Source of the DNA: Bidens hawaiensis
Taxonomy: Eukaryota; Streptophyta; Magnoliopsida; Asterales; Asteraceae
Assembly: GCA_021521415.1 (NCBI GenBank)
Contig: JAIQDT010000027.1
Span: 434,001-498,000 of the forward strand
DNA: 64,000 nt
Direction of reading: 5' to 3'
Below are positions 11,210-21,044 of this stretch, piece by piece. A model generated the notes under the pieces. That model saw nothing but the letters and a program-made list of their open reading frames with translations. It ran no database searches and had not been told where the DNA came from. Position 1 is the stretch's first letter. Each line of letters starts with the position of its first letter. The position numbers and the translations under genes are program-made.

Positions 11210-14200
11210 TGTAACGATTCCGACGAAACCAGTTATACCCTAACCGGTAGACGTTAGTTACGTCATATGTAATGTCGGGTACATGAGTTACCATAGTAAC
11301 TATACGAGAATACAGGGTTCACTGTATTGATTGTGCGTGAATAAATAATTCATCGTATTGAATATGCGATTAATCGATTGATAGTTATTGAAACCCGAAC
11401 GAATCGAGGGTTCAATTATAGACGAGATATATGATATTTAGTGATTTTACGAAGCATTAATGCTTCGGGATAAGTAAAGTACGGCACAGAAAAAAAATTT
11501 CGATTTAATGGTACGACGGTACATTAAACGAAACCTTTAATACCAAACCGAGCAAGAGACAATCGATCAAGCCGAAAAAGATGCGCGATAATTAATAATA
11601 TGATGTTTTGAGTTAATAAATGTCATGGTTTAAGTTTTTAAAGTTTTTAAATCGGTTTTATATAAATTTCATTTTTTAGCCGAAAAACAACCGTTTTGGC
11701 CTCGTTTTAAGCCGAATTAAACGTTTAACCGAGAAACGAACTGAACCAGATTATCCAAAACATTATCCGGATTGCGGATATCCAAATGAGTGGCCAAAAA
11801 TGAACTTGTGGGTCCCACCCCACCTTCCTTTAGTGCCGATCGGAACCAAGGGTTCCTTTACTCTTATCATTTTCTTTTTTCTCAACAAACACTCATCAAT
11901 CTTCATCTCCTCTCCACAATATCAACTAAAAACCGAGATTTTAGCAAGAAAACCGAGGTAAAAAGTCGAGTTATTTACGTTTCCATCTTCGTTTCTTGAG
12001 TTTATTTGCAAGAAAATGAGATTTCAAAGATGAAAACCAATTCTTGCATGATCAAGTGATGTATACAGGTTATACATGGGATCTTGGTCCAAGAAAGGAG
12101 TTAAACGAACCAAAAACGAATTTTTACGGTTTAAATCTTTGTTTTTGAATCATAACCGAAACCATGAAAGAAATGGCTTGATCGTGAGTGTAACTTGCTT
12201 GGTATTGTGGTATGTTGTTTGTAGGCTCTGTGTTTAGTGGTAGATAAGGCGGAAAGACGAGTTTGTAGCTTGTAGTGGCGGAAAACGAAAGGTATATTCG
12301 GTTTATGTCGGTGTATGTGTTTTTGGACAGATTGTTGGTCGTTTAGAGTTAGGTCATGAAATTTTACAGGGATGTTCTACACGTGAAAATAAGAGTTCTG
12401 TGAATGTTTGGTAATTTTTGGATAAAGGATGAATATTTGGTGAATTTAATGCTCGGTTTTGGCCAAAAATGGTGAAAAATAGTTAAATATCATGAAAAAT
12501 TCTGGAAAATTGCAGATAAGCTTTTTATATTATGTATAAGTCACACACAAAATTTGAGGTCAGTTGGAGAAGTCTAAGTAGGCTTTTCGGTTAAACGAGT
12601 TCTAGGGATTCTAGATCGGTTTTAGTGAAAATGGCATGTAAAAGAAGATTTTGGTTCTGGAAAAATTACAGGGGACTATGTGGATGGCAGGGGACATCCA
12701 GAAAAAAATTGGAATTTTTCTAAGATCGTTTGGTATTTACGACATATTTAGTGTTTAAATGGTGTTTAAAAATAGATAAATAAATTTTAATTATAGAAAT
12801 TAATTCTGGAAATATTTTTATAAATTTCCCCAGGGTCAAAATATTATTTGTACAAAATTTCAAGATGCGAGGTTAAACGGATAATTATTTGTGCTAATTA
12901 TCAAACTTTTAAAGTTAAAACGCGTAAACCGGTGAAGTTCGTTTAAGCGAGCTGACTGGTGTATAAAAACCCTAAAATGGACTATTTTCATATAATTGAG
13001 TTAAACAAGTAAAAATGAATCATCCGAAAATAATTCGGATGATTTGGGTATTTTTAACCGATTTAACAGTTTCCGGTACGCCAAAGACGGAAACGGGTCC
13101 CGCGGTCAATCGGGGCGTCTAAACCGAGTACTAATTTCACCACTTTAATTAAATTATCAGTCAACAACTATTTTCGGGTCGTGTGTGACCAAACTCATTT
13201 TGAAACATAAAATTGGATAACCGTGCTAGGCACGCAAAACGGGGAAAACAAGCTATTAGAAGATTTGACTGTTGAACTCTAAACGACATCACAATCTGAG
13301 TCCGGAAAAGTGTTTCTGGGTTAACATTGCCCCCAGAACGGGTACAGTGCTGGGTTAACAGTGTCCCCAGATGTACCGGTTAACCTGGTTAAAGTTATAT
13401 TAATAATGAGTGTATAGTAACGATCGTAGGGATCATATTACAGATTGGACGTGTTAACTGATAATGATTGTTGCTACCTGCTTGCATGTGCTAAGGTGAG
13501 TTTCACGAGCCCCTTTTTCTGAATTGTTTCAAATGTTTTCCCGGGGCGGAAGCATGTTACTACTGAAATATTTAAGTACATACTGAACGCATGGATTGCG
13601 TGGATTTTACTGAACGCATGGATTTGCGTGGATTTATATAGATTGTTTATTGTACGGGAATCGTACGGAAATGTACTAAGATGGTAATTGTCTGAGCTGT
13701 TAATATTGTAAGGTCCCGCAACAGTGTTCTGGGTTAACAGTGTCCCCAGAGGTTATTGGAAGTGTTCTGGGTTAACAGTGTCCCCAGAGATTATTGAAAG
13801 TGTTAACAGTGTCCCCAGAGGTTAATGTAAGTGTTCTGGGTTAACAGAGGTTTCACTTGTGGGCTCAGCATAATTACATCGATAATATTATATTTTGATA
13901 TTGATATATCATGGTTTACAAAAATTGTGAAACTCACCAACTATTCGTAGTTGACCCGTTTTCTCACATGCTTTTCAGGTACAGTTAAGATGAAGTGATT
14001 GCTTACGTGCTAAGTGCTTGATGTGTGTGTAAGATTTGCGTGCAGGATATTAGGATACATTATAACAAATAGAATTGTGTATCGTATTGTATGATGTGTG
14101 TATCACCTAGACGGTAATGAAATACAAGATAATGTAATTTGAAGCATATTAATGTATTCAGTTTTCTTTATAAACAATGTGGTTGATATCAGAGGTGTCT

Positions 14201-14244
14201 GTTGCATCCTGTTTACGTTTCCGCTGCGGTTACGGGGTGTTACA
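11210..14244 (+). repeat. 3' LTR of the Tekay-like element
   Basis: 3,035 bp, co-linear with the 5' LTR from TGTAACGATTCC to GTGTTACA. Differences are scattered single bases, a few small indels and fewer copies of the 38-bp repeat. The 5 bases after it (TTACC) duplicate those before the 5' LTR. Confidence 0.93.
13723..13850 (+). repeat. 38-bp tandem repeats in the 3' LTR
   Basis: Same array as in the 5' LTR but shorter. One unit has lost TCTGGGT-type bases at its start, so that its hairpin arm is missing. The copy-number change accounts for most of the length difference between the LTRs. Confidence 0.85.
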
Positions 14245-14249
14245 TTACC

Positions 14250-14601
14250 TTCTGATTTATGCAACTTTTCAAAAAGGTGGAGATTTGAACTTGCTACAAG
14301 CTTATTTGTCACAAGTTACATGCTGACTAAGAGTGATCACATATATACATCACAGGTATGATCAGATATATAAACCGAGTGTGAGTGAACATTGTGAGAA
14401 TGTGACGTTTTTTATAAACAGATGTTCATAAAAATTAAATCACCTTTTTACATATCACTACATATATTCCTATGATTTAAGATTGGATTTTTTGTTCCCA
14501 TTTTCTTGGAACTCTTTTGGGGATGTTTAAGCTATGGTCCTAACTTGCTATTTTTAGAGAGAATTTATAAGTAGATTGCTTGAGGAAAATAAATGTTCAA
14601 G
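14250..14601. other. Flank of the Tekay-like insertion; no gene assigned
   Basis: AT-rich DNA right of the element. The first 80 bases continue an open frame that also runs through the left flank (about 2470-2550) when the insertion is ignored, ending at TGA near 14310. It could be an exon of a lost host gene or chance. A purine-rich TTTTGGGGATG at about 14513-14523 resembles the polypurine tract found again at 14602. Confidence 0.25.
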
Positions 14602-16060
14602 TCTGGGGATGTTTAATGTACATAAAATTATACATATTTTTAGCATCAAATAATCTCTAAAAACTGCAACTTCTATCCAATAACATAGCACAGAAGGCTA
14701 CTTATTATAATCAAATACAATTTCAGGTAAAACCAAGCCCCGAATGAAGAAACAAGTGAAAAGACGAAGAAAACGGAAGAAAACACAAGAAAAGCAAGAA
14801 ACACGCCCCCATGCCTCAAGAAACACGCCCCCATGCTTCTGAACACCAGAAAAGACAAAAAAAATCTACAAGAAAAGACAAATACTGGGAACAAAAGCAC
14901 GGGACCGTGCCTCTTGGACGCAGGGCCATGGTCATCTTTCAGAAATGACAAAAAGAATTAACACATGTCAATAAAAATCATGGGGCCGTGCCTCTTGAAG
15001 CACAGGGCCGTGGTGAGTCATCATGTACGATCTGACAACATGCAACCAGGTCACGTAGACACGGGGGGTGTGCTTACCTAAGCATGGGGCCGTGATTCAC
15101 CCTCTAAACTTCCTATAAATAGTAGCTCATGTTGCATTGATCAAGTTTGCCTTGAAGAGAATTCTATACGGTTTTCAATTATAAAACCACCCACTAACAC
15201 TCATATAGAAGATCTAGTGAAGGGTTTGAAGGCTTGGAGGTTACAATCATCATCAACATCATCATAATCCATTGTGCATCATTAAGAATGAAGATTCATC
15301 CCCATTTGGTTAGATTGTTCTAGTTTAATCATGTGTTTGTTATCATCATCCACTCTAATGTTCATAACAATGCTCATTACGAGCTAAACTCAATTTACTA
15401 TCTAAAATCTATGAAGAAGCTTTGTTTTACCTAATGATTATATAAAACATGTGATTTAGTTTAGTAAAGTACATGGTTATCTTGCAATTATCTTTTGATG
15501 AGAAATGTTTCACCATCTTAATTCAACAATTCAAAGTTGGTGATTGGCAATCATATTGACAATCATTCATGATCGATTCATGTTCTTGAAAGATAGAATA
15601 CTTTGATAATTTATCGAAACATGGATCCTTAAATTGTATTTAGAAATGATGAGATATAAGTTATGATCTATTTCTCTAGTTTTGGTAATTCTGAAATACC
15701 ATCGTTAATACGATTGCTTAGGTTATCATGCTAGCTAAAGAATTCATATGTTAACGGAATGTGCAATTATAACCTACTTAAATCAACCAATGGGAGGTTT
15801 TGTGATAAACTATAACCACCCAAAGTTGTTAGAATTGGTATTTGAGAAATCGAAGTCAATCCTAATCTTTCTACTTTACTAAAGTATTTTCCAACTCAAA
15901 TTGACATTTTCGTGGTAGCATGACATTAGGAAAGGGTTGACTTTAAAATGCGCATGCTACTTTCTTTTATGTCATAGGATATTCTCACTTAGAAATGAGA
16001 GGCTATTCTATCATATATTATTATGGCAAGTTTATCACATGTTTATTTAATAATCATCAA
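14602..16060 (+). repeat. Gypsy-type LTR-like sequence with CACGGG/CCGTG palindromes
   Basis: It starts with a polypurine-like TCTGGGGA followed by TGTTTAATG, the way 3' LTRs of Tat/Retand-type gypsy elements begin. Inside are several palindromic or half-palindromic GC-rich boxes (14897-14910, 14979-14990, 15001-15012, 15082-15093) in otherwise AT-rich DNA. A TATA box follows at 15113-15122. No second copy is in the window, so it is a solo or truncated LTR; the right end, just before copia protease sequence at 16073, is approximate. Confidence 0.5.
15113..15122 (+). promoter_or_regulatory. TATA box in the gypsy-type LTR
   Basis: CTATAAATAG in the context CTTCCTATAAATAGTAGC, 20-210 bases downstream of the CACGGG/CCGTG boxes. 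This spacing is what one expects for a U3 regulatory block and core promoter. Confidence 0.6.
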
Positions 16061-16072
16061 GTAACAATGGAG

Positions 16073-17400
16073 TGGATTCTTGATCTTAGATCGTAACCTT
16101 CGTATAATTGAACTACTTGTTTGGAATTTCTCGTCTCGGTCACCTATGTATTATATATAACAATGGAGAAATCACTTTTATAAATTTAAAACACGATCTT
16201 GTGCAAAAGCTAAATATCCAATGCTTTAATAATTATACAAGCACGCGCAGCACACATCAGGCGACTAAAAAGGAGTCGGTGTTATGGCATCGTCGTATGG
16301 GTCACATCAAGATGAACTATCTTGTTCACAACCAACTGGTTGAAGGGGTAAACGTCAAGGGTTTTCGATTGAGTACAGATTGCTTGAGTTATAAGAAGAG
16401 TAAACAAAAGAAGAAGTCGCACCCAACGAAGTCTCTCAATTCAATCAACTTACCTTTTGAGAGGGTACACATGGATTTTTTTGGTCCCGCGAATGTCAAA
16501 AGTATCACCAGGGAACTTTGCTATTTGGTGGTCACTGATGATTACTCGCGCTTCTCGTGGGTGATGTTTCTTGAATCGAAATATGAGACCTGCGACAACT
16601 TGATGATCTTATTCAAGAAGCTTGAGATGTTATACAATCTGCCAATCCGAAGAATCAGAAACGAAAATGGTACTGAGTTCAGGAACAACCGAAGGCTTCA
16701 ATACTGTTACGAGCGTGGTATTACAGGGAGATGTTGGCTGATTCGAAACTACCTGTGAGTTTTTGGTCAGATCTGTTGCCTCAGCGTGTTACACTCTTAA
16801 TCGTGTTCTAACAGTAAAGAAGTTTGCCAAAACCTGCTTCGAGTTGATTAATCTATGAAAGCTGAATTTGAAGTGGCTTGAACCGTTCGGATCTCAGTGT
16901 ACTATCTTGGATCTTTATGGAAATTTTGGTGCTAAGTCTGTGGAAGGTTTCTTTGTGGTTTATGCTAGTCCTTTGCGTTGAGTATTCTTACCTAGCATCA
17001 ACTGGGTTGTGCAAGTACAGCATGTTGACTGTCAAAGATATGCTACTCCTATTAAAAGAAAGGGAGATTCATGGATGTTTGACTATGACAGCTTGTGGAG
17101 CTGTTTCTCATTTTATGAAGAGGAAATCACTGTTGATATGGCCACACTGTTATTTCAACAACATTTGGGTGAATGTTTAAATGAAGAAATTACTACACAA
17201 GATGTTCCAATCTTTAATGAGGATCCGACACCTGATGTTGATGACCATGTTGTGGATACTCCGGCTACACCCTCCTTTGACGATGATGGTGAAGATGACA
17301 TTGATGTGATTAAGTCTTTGATTCAACCAACACCTACTTCTGATCCTGTTCTTTCTGATGAAGTGGTTAATGATGAGAATGCCACGAATACTTGAAATCC
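16073..17400 (+). pseudogene. Element A: copia protease/integrase remnant
   Basis: The block opens with WILD (16073), the start of the copia protease motif, but DSG itself is lost. At 16108-16758 a 216-codon frame holds the integrase zinc-binding start ([14 protein letters not shown]), a CxxC-like segment with one Cys altered, the first core Asp (HMDFFGPANV), the VVTDDYSRFSW block and RNENGTEF for the second Asp, where the usual D before N is E. The frame is then lost near the expected catalytic Glu, with a deletion near 16725. The acidic linker after integrase is open at 17009-17395. Sequence is close in kind to element C at 59542. Confidence 0.82.
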
Positions 17401-18640
17401 ATAAAGGACTTTAAGTCGGGAATAGAGCTGTGGTAAGCAATATAGATTGCCCCTGACAAACTGATGTGGTGGTTCCGAATGAAGTTATGCCTCGTACTCT
17501 ATTATATCACCCAGAAGAGAATATTATTGGGGATCTTAATACTGGGGTACGCACTTGAAGTTAAATTGATCAAAGTCTTAGTTTTTATTACGCTCAAGTT
17601 TCTCTACTTCAAAACTGGTTCACATTTAAATGTTTTATTTCACAAATTGAACCGAAGACGTATAAACAAGCGTTGTCTGAAGAGAGTTGGGTCAATACGA
17701 TGCAAGAAGAACTATTGAATTTGAAAAACTTGGATTATGGAAACTTGTTGATCTACCCGATAACAAACAATGCATTAATACCAAGTGGGTTTTCAAGTGC
17801 AAAAGGGATAAAAACAGTATAATTGTCAGAAGCAAAGCTCGATTAGTAGTTCTTGATTTCAATCAAAGGGAAGGAATCGATTACAACGAAGGCTAGGATC
17901 CCGTTGCTAGACTTGAAGCTATTCGGATTTCTTAGCCTTTGCATCTTGGATAGGATTCAAGGTCTACCATTTAGATGTTAAGTCTGCTTTCCTAAACAGA
18001 AAATTGGGTGAAGAAGTCTTTGTAGGACAACCACCGGGGTTTGTCCATCCTATTCACAAAGACAAGGTGTACCTGCTCGATAAAGCTCTTTATGGTTTAC
18101 ATCAACCCCCGAGAGCTTGGTATGACACATTGTCTAAACACTTGTCAGACAATAACTTTGTTCGTGGAACCGTTGAATTTACACGCTTCACTAAGGAGGT
18201 AGATGGTAATTTGATGATAGTCCAGGTCTATGTGGACGATATCATTATTGGGTCAACAAATAATGTTCTGTGTAAAGAATTTGGTGAAGTTATGAAGTCG
18301 AAGTTTGAAATAAGTGCTATGGGAGAATTGAAGTTTTTCTTGGGTTTTCAAGTCGAACAAATTTCTGATGGTATCTTCATTCATCAGACGAAGTATGTCA
18401 TGGATATCCTCGAATGGTTCAATATGGCTGACTTATCGCCAATCAGCACTCCTATCCCACTAAATCATGGAATTGGTCATGATCACACAGGGGGAAAGGT
18501 TGATGAAACGCTCTACTGTTCTATGATTGGCTCCCTTAGGTACCTCACTGCTTCAAGGCTAGACATCATGTATCCCAGATGTTTGTGTGCCCAATATCAA
18601 TCTAGTCCAAGGGTCTCTCACCTAATGTTGGTGAAGCGGA
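17401..18640 (+). pseudogene. Element A: copia reverse transcriptase remnant
   Basis: The RT start appears at 17687 ([13 protein letters not shown], then RSKARLVV and EGIDYNEG before a stop). A long frame begins at 18004 with [29 protein letters not shown], the catalytic box [13 protein letters not shown] (about 18225-18260) and MGELKFFLGFQVEQ. Stops and shifts at about 17895-18003 separate the halves. Motif spelling is that of SIRE/Maximus-type copia. Not functional. Confidence 0.87.
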
Positions 18641-19172
18641 TACTATGGTATCTTAAAAAGTGTCCAAGGTTCAGTCTTTGGTATCCTCGAGACAATGTAT
18701 TTGAGCTGAGAGCATATTCGGATTCTGACTATGGAAGCTGCAAGAAGAATGCCAAATCTACCACTGCCGGCTGTTAATTATTTGGTAGCAGGTGTAGCTA
18801 TCCAAATGTGAAGCCGAGTATGTAGCTGCTTCTAGCTGTTGTTCTCAGGTTTTATGGATATAACAGCAAATGCGCGACTACGGTTTTAAATTTCTTACTA
18901 CTCCTATTTTTGTAGATAATACTGCTGCTATATCCATAACTAAGAACCCGGTAATTCACTCGAAAACTAAACATATTGACATACGGTATCACTTCATCCG
19001 TGATTGTTACGAGAAGAAGTTTATTACCGTGGACAAAATTCACATTGACAAAAAAAAAGCTAATCTTTTTACTAAAGCTTTTAAAAGTAAAAAGCATTTG
19101 AAAAAGTATAAAAGCCAAAAACATGGAAAAATGTGTAAAACAATAAAAACTGTTCCTCATAATGAGTTTTGA
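18641..19172 (+). pseudogene. Element A: copia RNase H remnant
   Basis: It continues the RT frame through AYSDSDYGSC (first catalytic Asp) to a TAA at 18775. It then resumes in another frame at about 18870 with FVDNTAAISITKNPVIHSKT and HIDIRYHFIRDCYEKKF, ending at 19170. The resumed part lacks the CEAEY block in frame. The pol end is followed by a long spacer before the third ORF. Confidence 0.83.
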
Positions 19173-20440
19173 AGCATAAAAGGAAAATGATAGTACATTG
19201 ATTGTCTTGTTCCATGTCCGGTAAATTGAGGTATAAAACTCTATTGCTTAATGTTCGGTGTATGGGTAGGCTTGGTGATGATGGAAGACAATTAATAACA
19301 TGTCATACTCAAGCCTTATGTTTCAGTAGAACATTAAAAATAAAGTGTTAATAAAGTGTTTTAAGCGTCTATTACGCAGTCTACATTTCAATGGTGTATG
19401 ATTTTATGGCCTTAAATCCTGTATTGATGGGATGCACTATGTTTATGAAGCCATTGAGGTCTTTATGCGGTTTATTATCTGGGTATTAACTTGGGTGAAT
19501 ATTTAAACTCCTGCTCAAAAGAGCGAACCTTGAAAAGTCATTAAACTTTGATCACTTTGTACAACTTTCACAACTGACTTGATCAAAAATGTTGTTAGTC
19601 ATACATTGTTCCTCCCTTGCGCACGTTTTAATACCAATAAGAAACTGACCCCAAGGGATACAATGTCTACAAGCCGACAGATGAAATCCTGCATACTCAT
19701 CCATGGTAAAAGAAACTTAGGGTATTGTTTAATAACAGGGGTATGCCTTGTTGTGGAAAACTGTTGCTATGATTGCCAAATTAAAATCTTTAAATGTTTT
19801 GATCTCCTGGTACTAAGGTTTAAGTCAAGTTGGGGTGACATGGTAAAAATCAATATAAGACTGAATCAAGATTAGAATCTAATCATATTCTGATATTCTG
19901 TGTTTAATTTAACCTTAATCGTATCACCGATGTCTCTGAATCGTTTGTTATGAAAGTTTAAGTGGACAGCAATACCCATAACCGACTTAACATCAGACAT
20001 AATAAAGCTGAAAACCATGGTGGAAGAACGGATTTATTAATATGATTCCTTGATCAACTCACAAAAATATGTTGTTATGTTTGTTATTAGTTCTTATTTT
20101 GATATATTTTGTGTGATTACATCTTTTTGTTCATAAAACAAAAATATTTTACATTTATGCTTTATTTCGATTTTGGTGAATGGTGATTCGGGTCTGGATA
20201 TCCGAGAATCGAAATCTAGTAGATGTTTTTGACAAAAACATTCAAAATCTGGGATTTAATATGTTCGAATGAATTGGTCAAGGTCATTAAGTTGGACTTG
20301 ATTAAGTTCAAAAATGTTAAATTGATTGATTAATATCAAAATTGTTTCAAAATTATGAGAATAACTTCAAATGGATTCATCAAGGTCATTAATTTGGACT
20401 TGATCGGGGTCGTATGTGTGAAATTTGTCAAAATAAACTT
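19173..20440 (+). other. Element A: post-pol spacer
   Basis: About 1.27 kb without a supportable gene. Around 19820-19945 it shares landmarks with the post-pol spacers of elements C (about 63775-63905) and D (minus strand, about 54740-54620): a GGGGTGAC box and, ~100 bp on, ACCTTAATC followed by GTATCACC. The position between RNase H and the third ORF is the same in A and D. Confidence 0.5.
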
Positions 20441-20560
20441 TGTTGAAAGTAACAAACGTATAAGTGCATAACTTATATGGTGTATAAATCTAACAGACTT
20501 AGACAGCGTATAAGTCAATCACTTATACTGGCGTATAAGTGTCCAGTATAAATAGCAGGT
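20441..20560 (+). promoter_or_regulatory. Element A: internal LTR-like promoter region
   Basis: Five or more copies of CGTATAAGT and its complement ACTTATACG lie within 110 bases, some facing each other to make near-palindromes (20521-20540). A TATA box, TATAAATAG, follows at 20547-20555. The third ORF starts about 500 bases downstream. The same word recurs at 20940-21005 and again at 24003-24075 just upstream of another TATA-like site in the presumed 3' LTR. Function is inferred from layout only. Confidence 0.5.
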
Positions 20561-20940
20561 TATACGCTAAGTTTATTATTTCCAACTTATCCGTTTTCTC
20601 TAAAGAACATACACGCTGCTCATCATTTTAATCATTTGTCAGTATATCGTGTTTTTAATTGACATCTGTGATTTCTTGTGGTTGATCCGCACACCACTTG
20701 AAGTTGTAAAGGTATAAATCTGTTCTAGAATGATAGATCTGGAGTTGCTTATTATGAATGAACAGTGCCGAATACTATTGGACCTAATTGGACTTAATTT
20801 TGAACTGTGGACATAGGGTTTTGGTTTATAAATGTTTATCCATGTCATTCCGAACCCAAGAGACCAAGTTGATTTGATTGTTATTATTTAATCTTTACAG
20901 ATTGTTCTTGACCTAGTTTTTAGGAATGAACGCATAAGGT

Positions 20941-21005
20941 TTTGAACTTATACGGTGTATAAGTCTTCAAGACTTATACGGCGTATAAGCTCTAAAGTCT
21001 TATAT
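20941..21005 (+). repeat. Element A: second cluster of the ACTTATACG/CGTATAAGT word
   Basis: Two facing pairs: ACTTATACGGTGTATAAGT and, after CTTCAAG, ACTTATACGGCGTATAAGC. The arms are palindromic around a central GC. It lies between the internal TATA box and the first readable third-ORF codons. Confidence 0.7.
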
Positions 21006-21044
21006 GTTGAATTATTGAATGTGATCTTTAGAGAAAACGGTGAA

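Larger units (their letters stand above)
2556..14244 (+). mobile_element. Complete Ty3/gypsy chromovirus, Tekay-like, coding-dead
   Basis: Two long direct repeats bound the element. It is flanked by an exact 5-bp target duplication, TTACC, at 2551-2555 and 14245-14249. Both LTRs begin TGTAACGATTCC and end GGGGTGTTACA. The primer-binding site matches initiator-Met tRNA, and the 3' end has the GAGGACGAAATTTCTTAACGG/GGGGAGA signature seen before chromovirus LTRs. The order gag, protease, RT, RNase H, integrase, chromodomain can be followed in translation but all domains are broken. LTRs of about 3 kb and the chromodomain point to the Tekay (Del) lineage. By eye the two LTRs are about 98% identical outside a tandem-repeat length change, so insertion is recent compared with the decay of the coding region. 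Confidence 0.92.
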
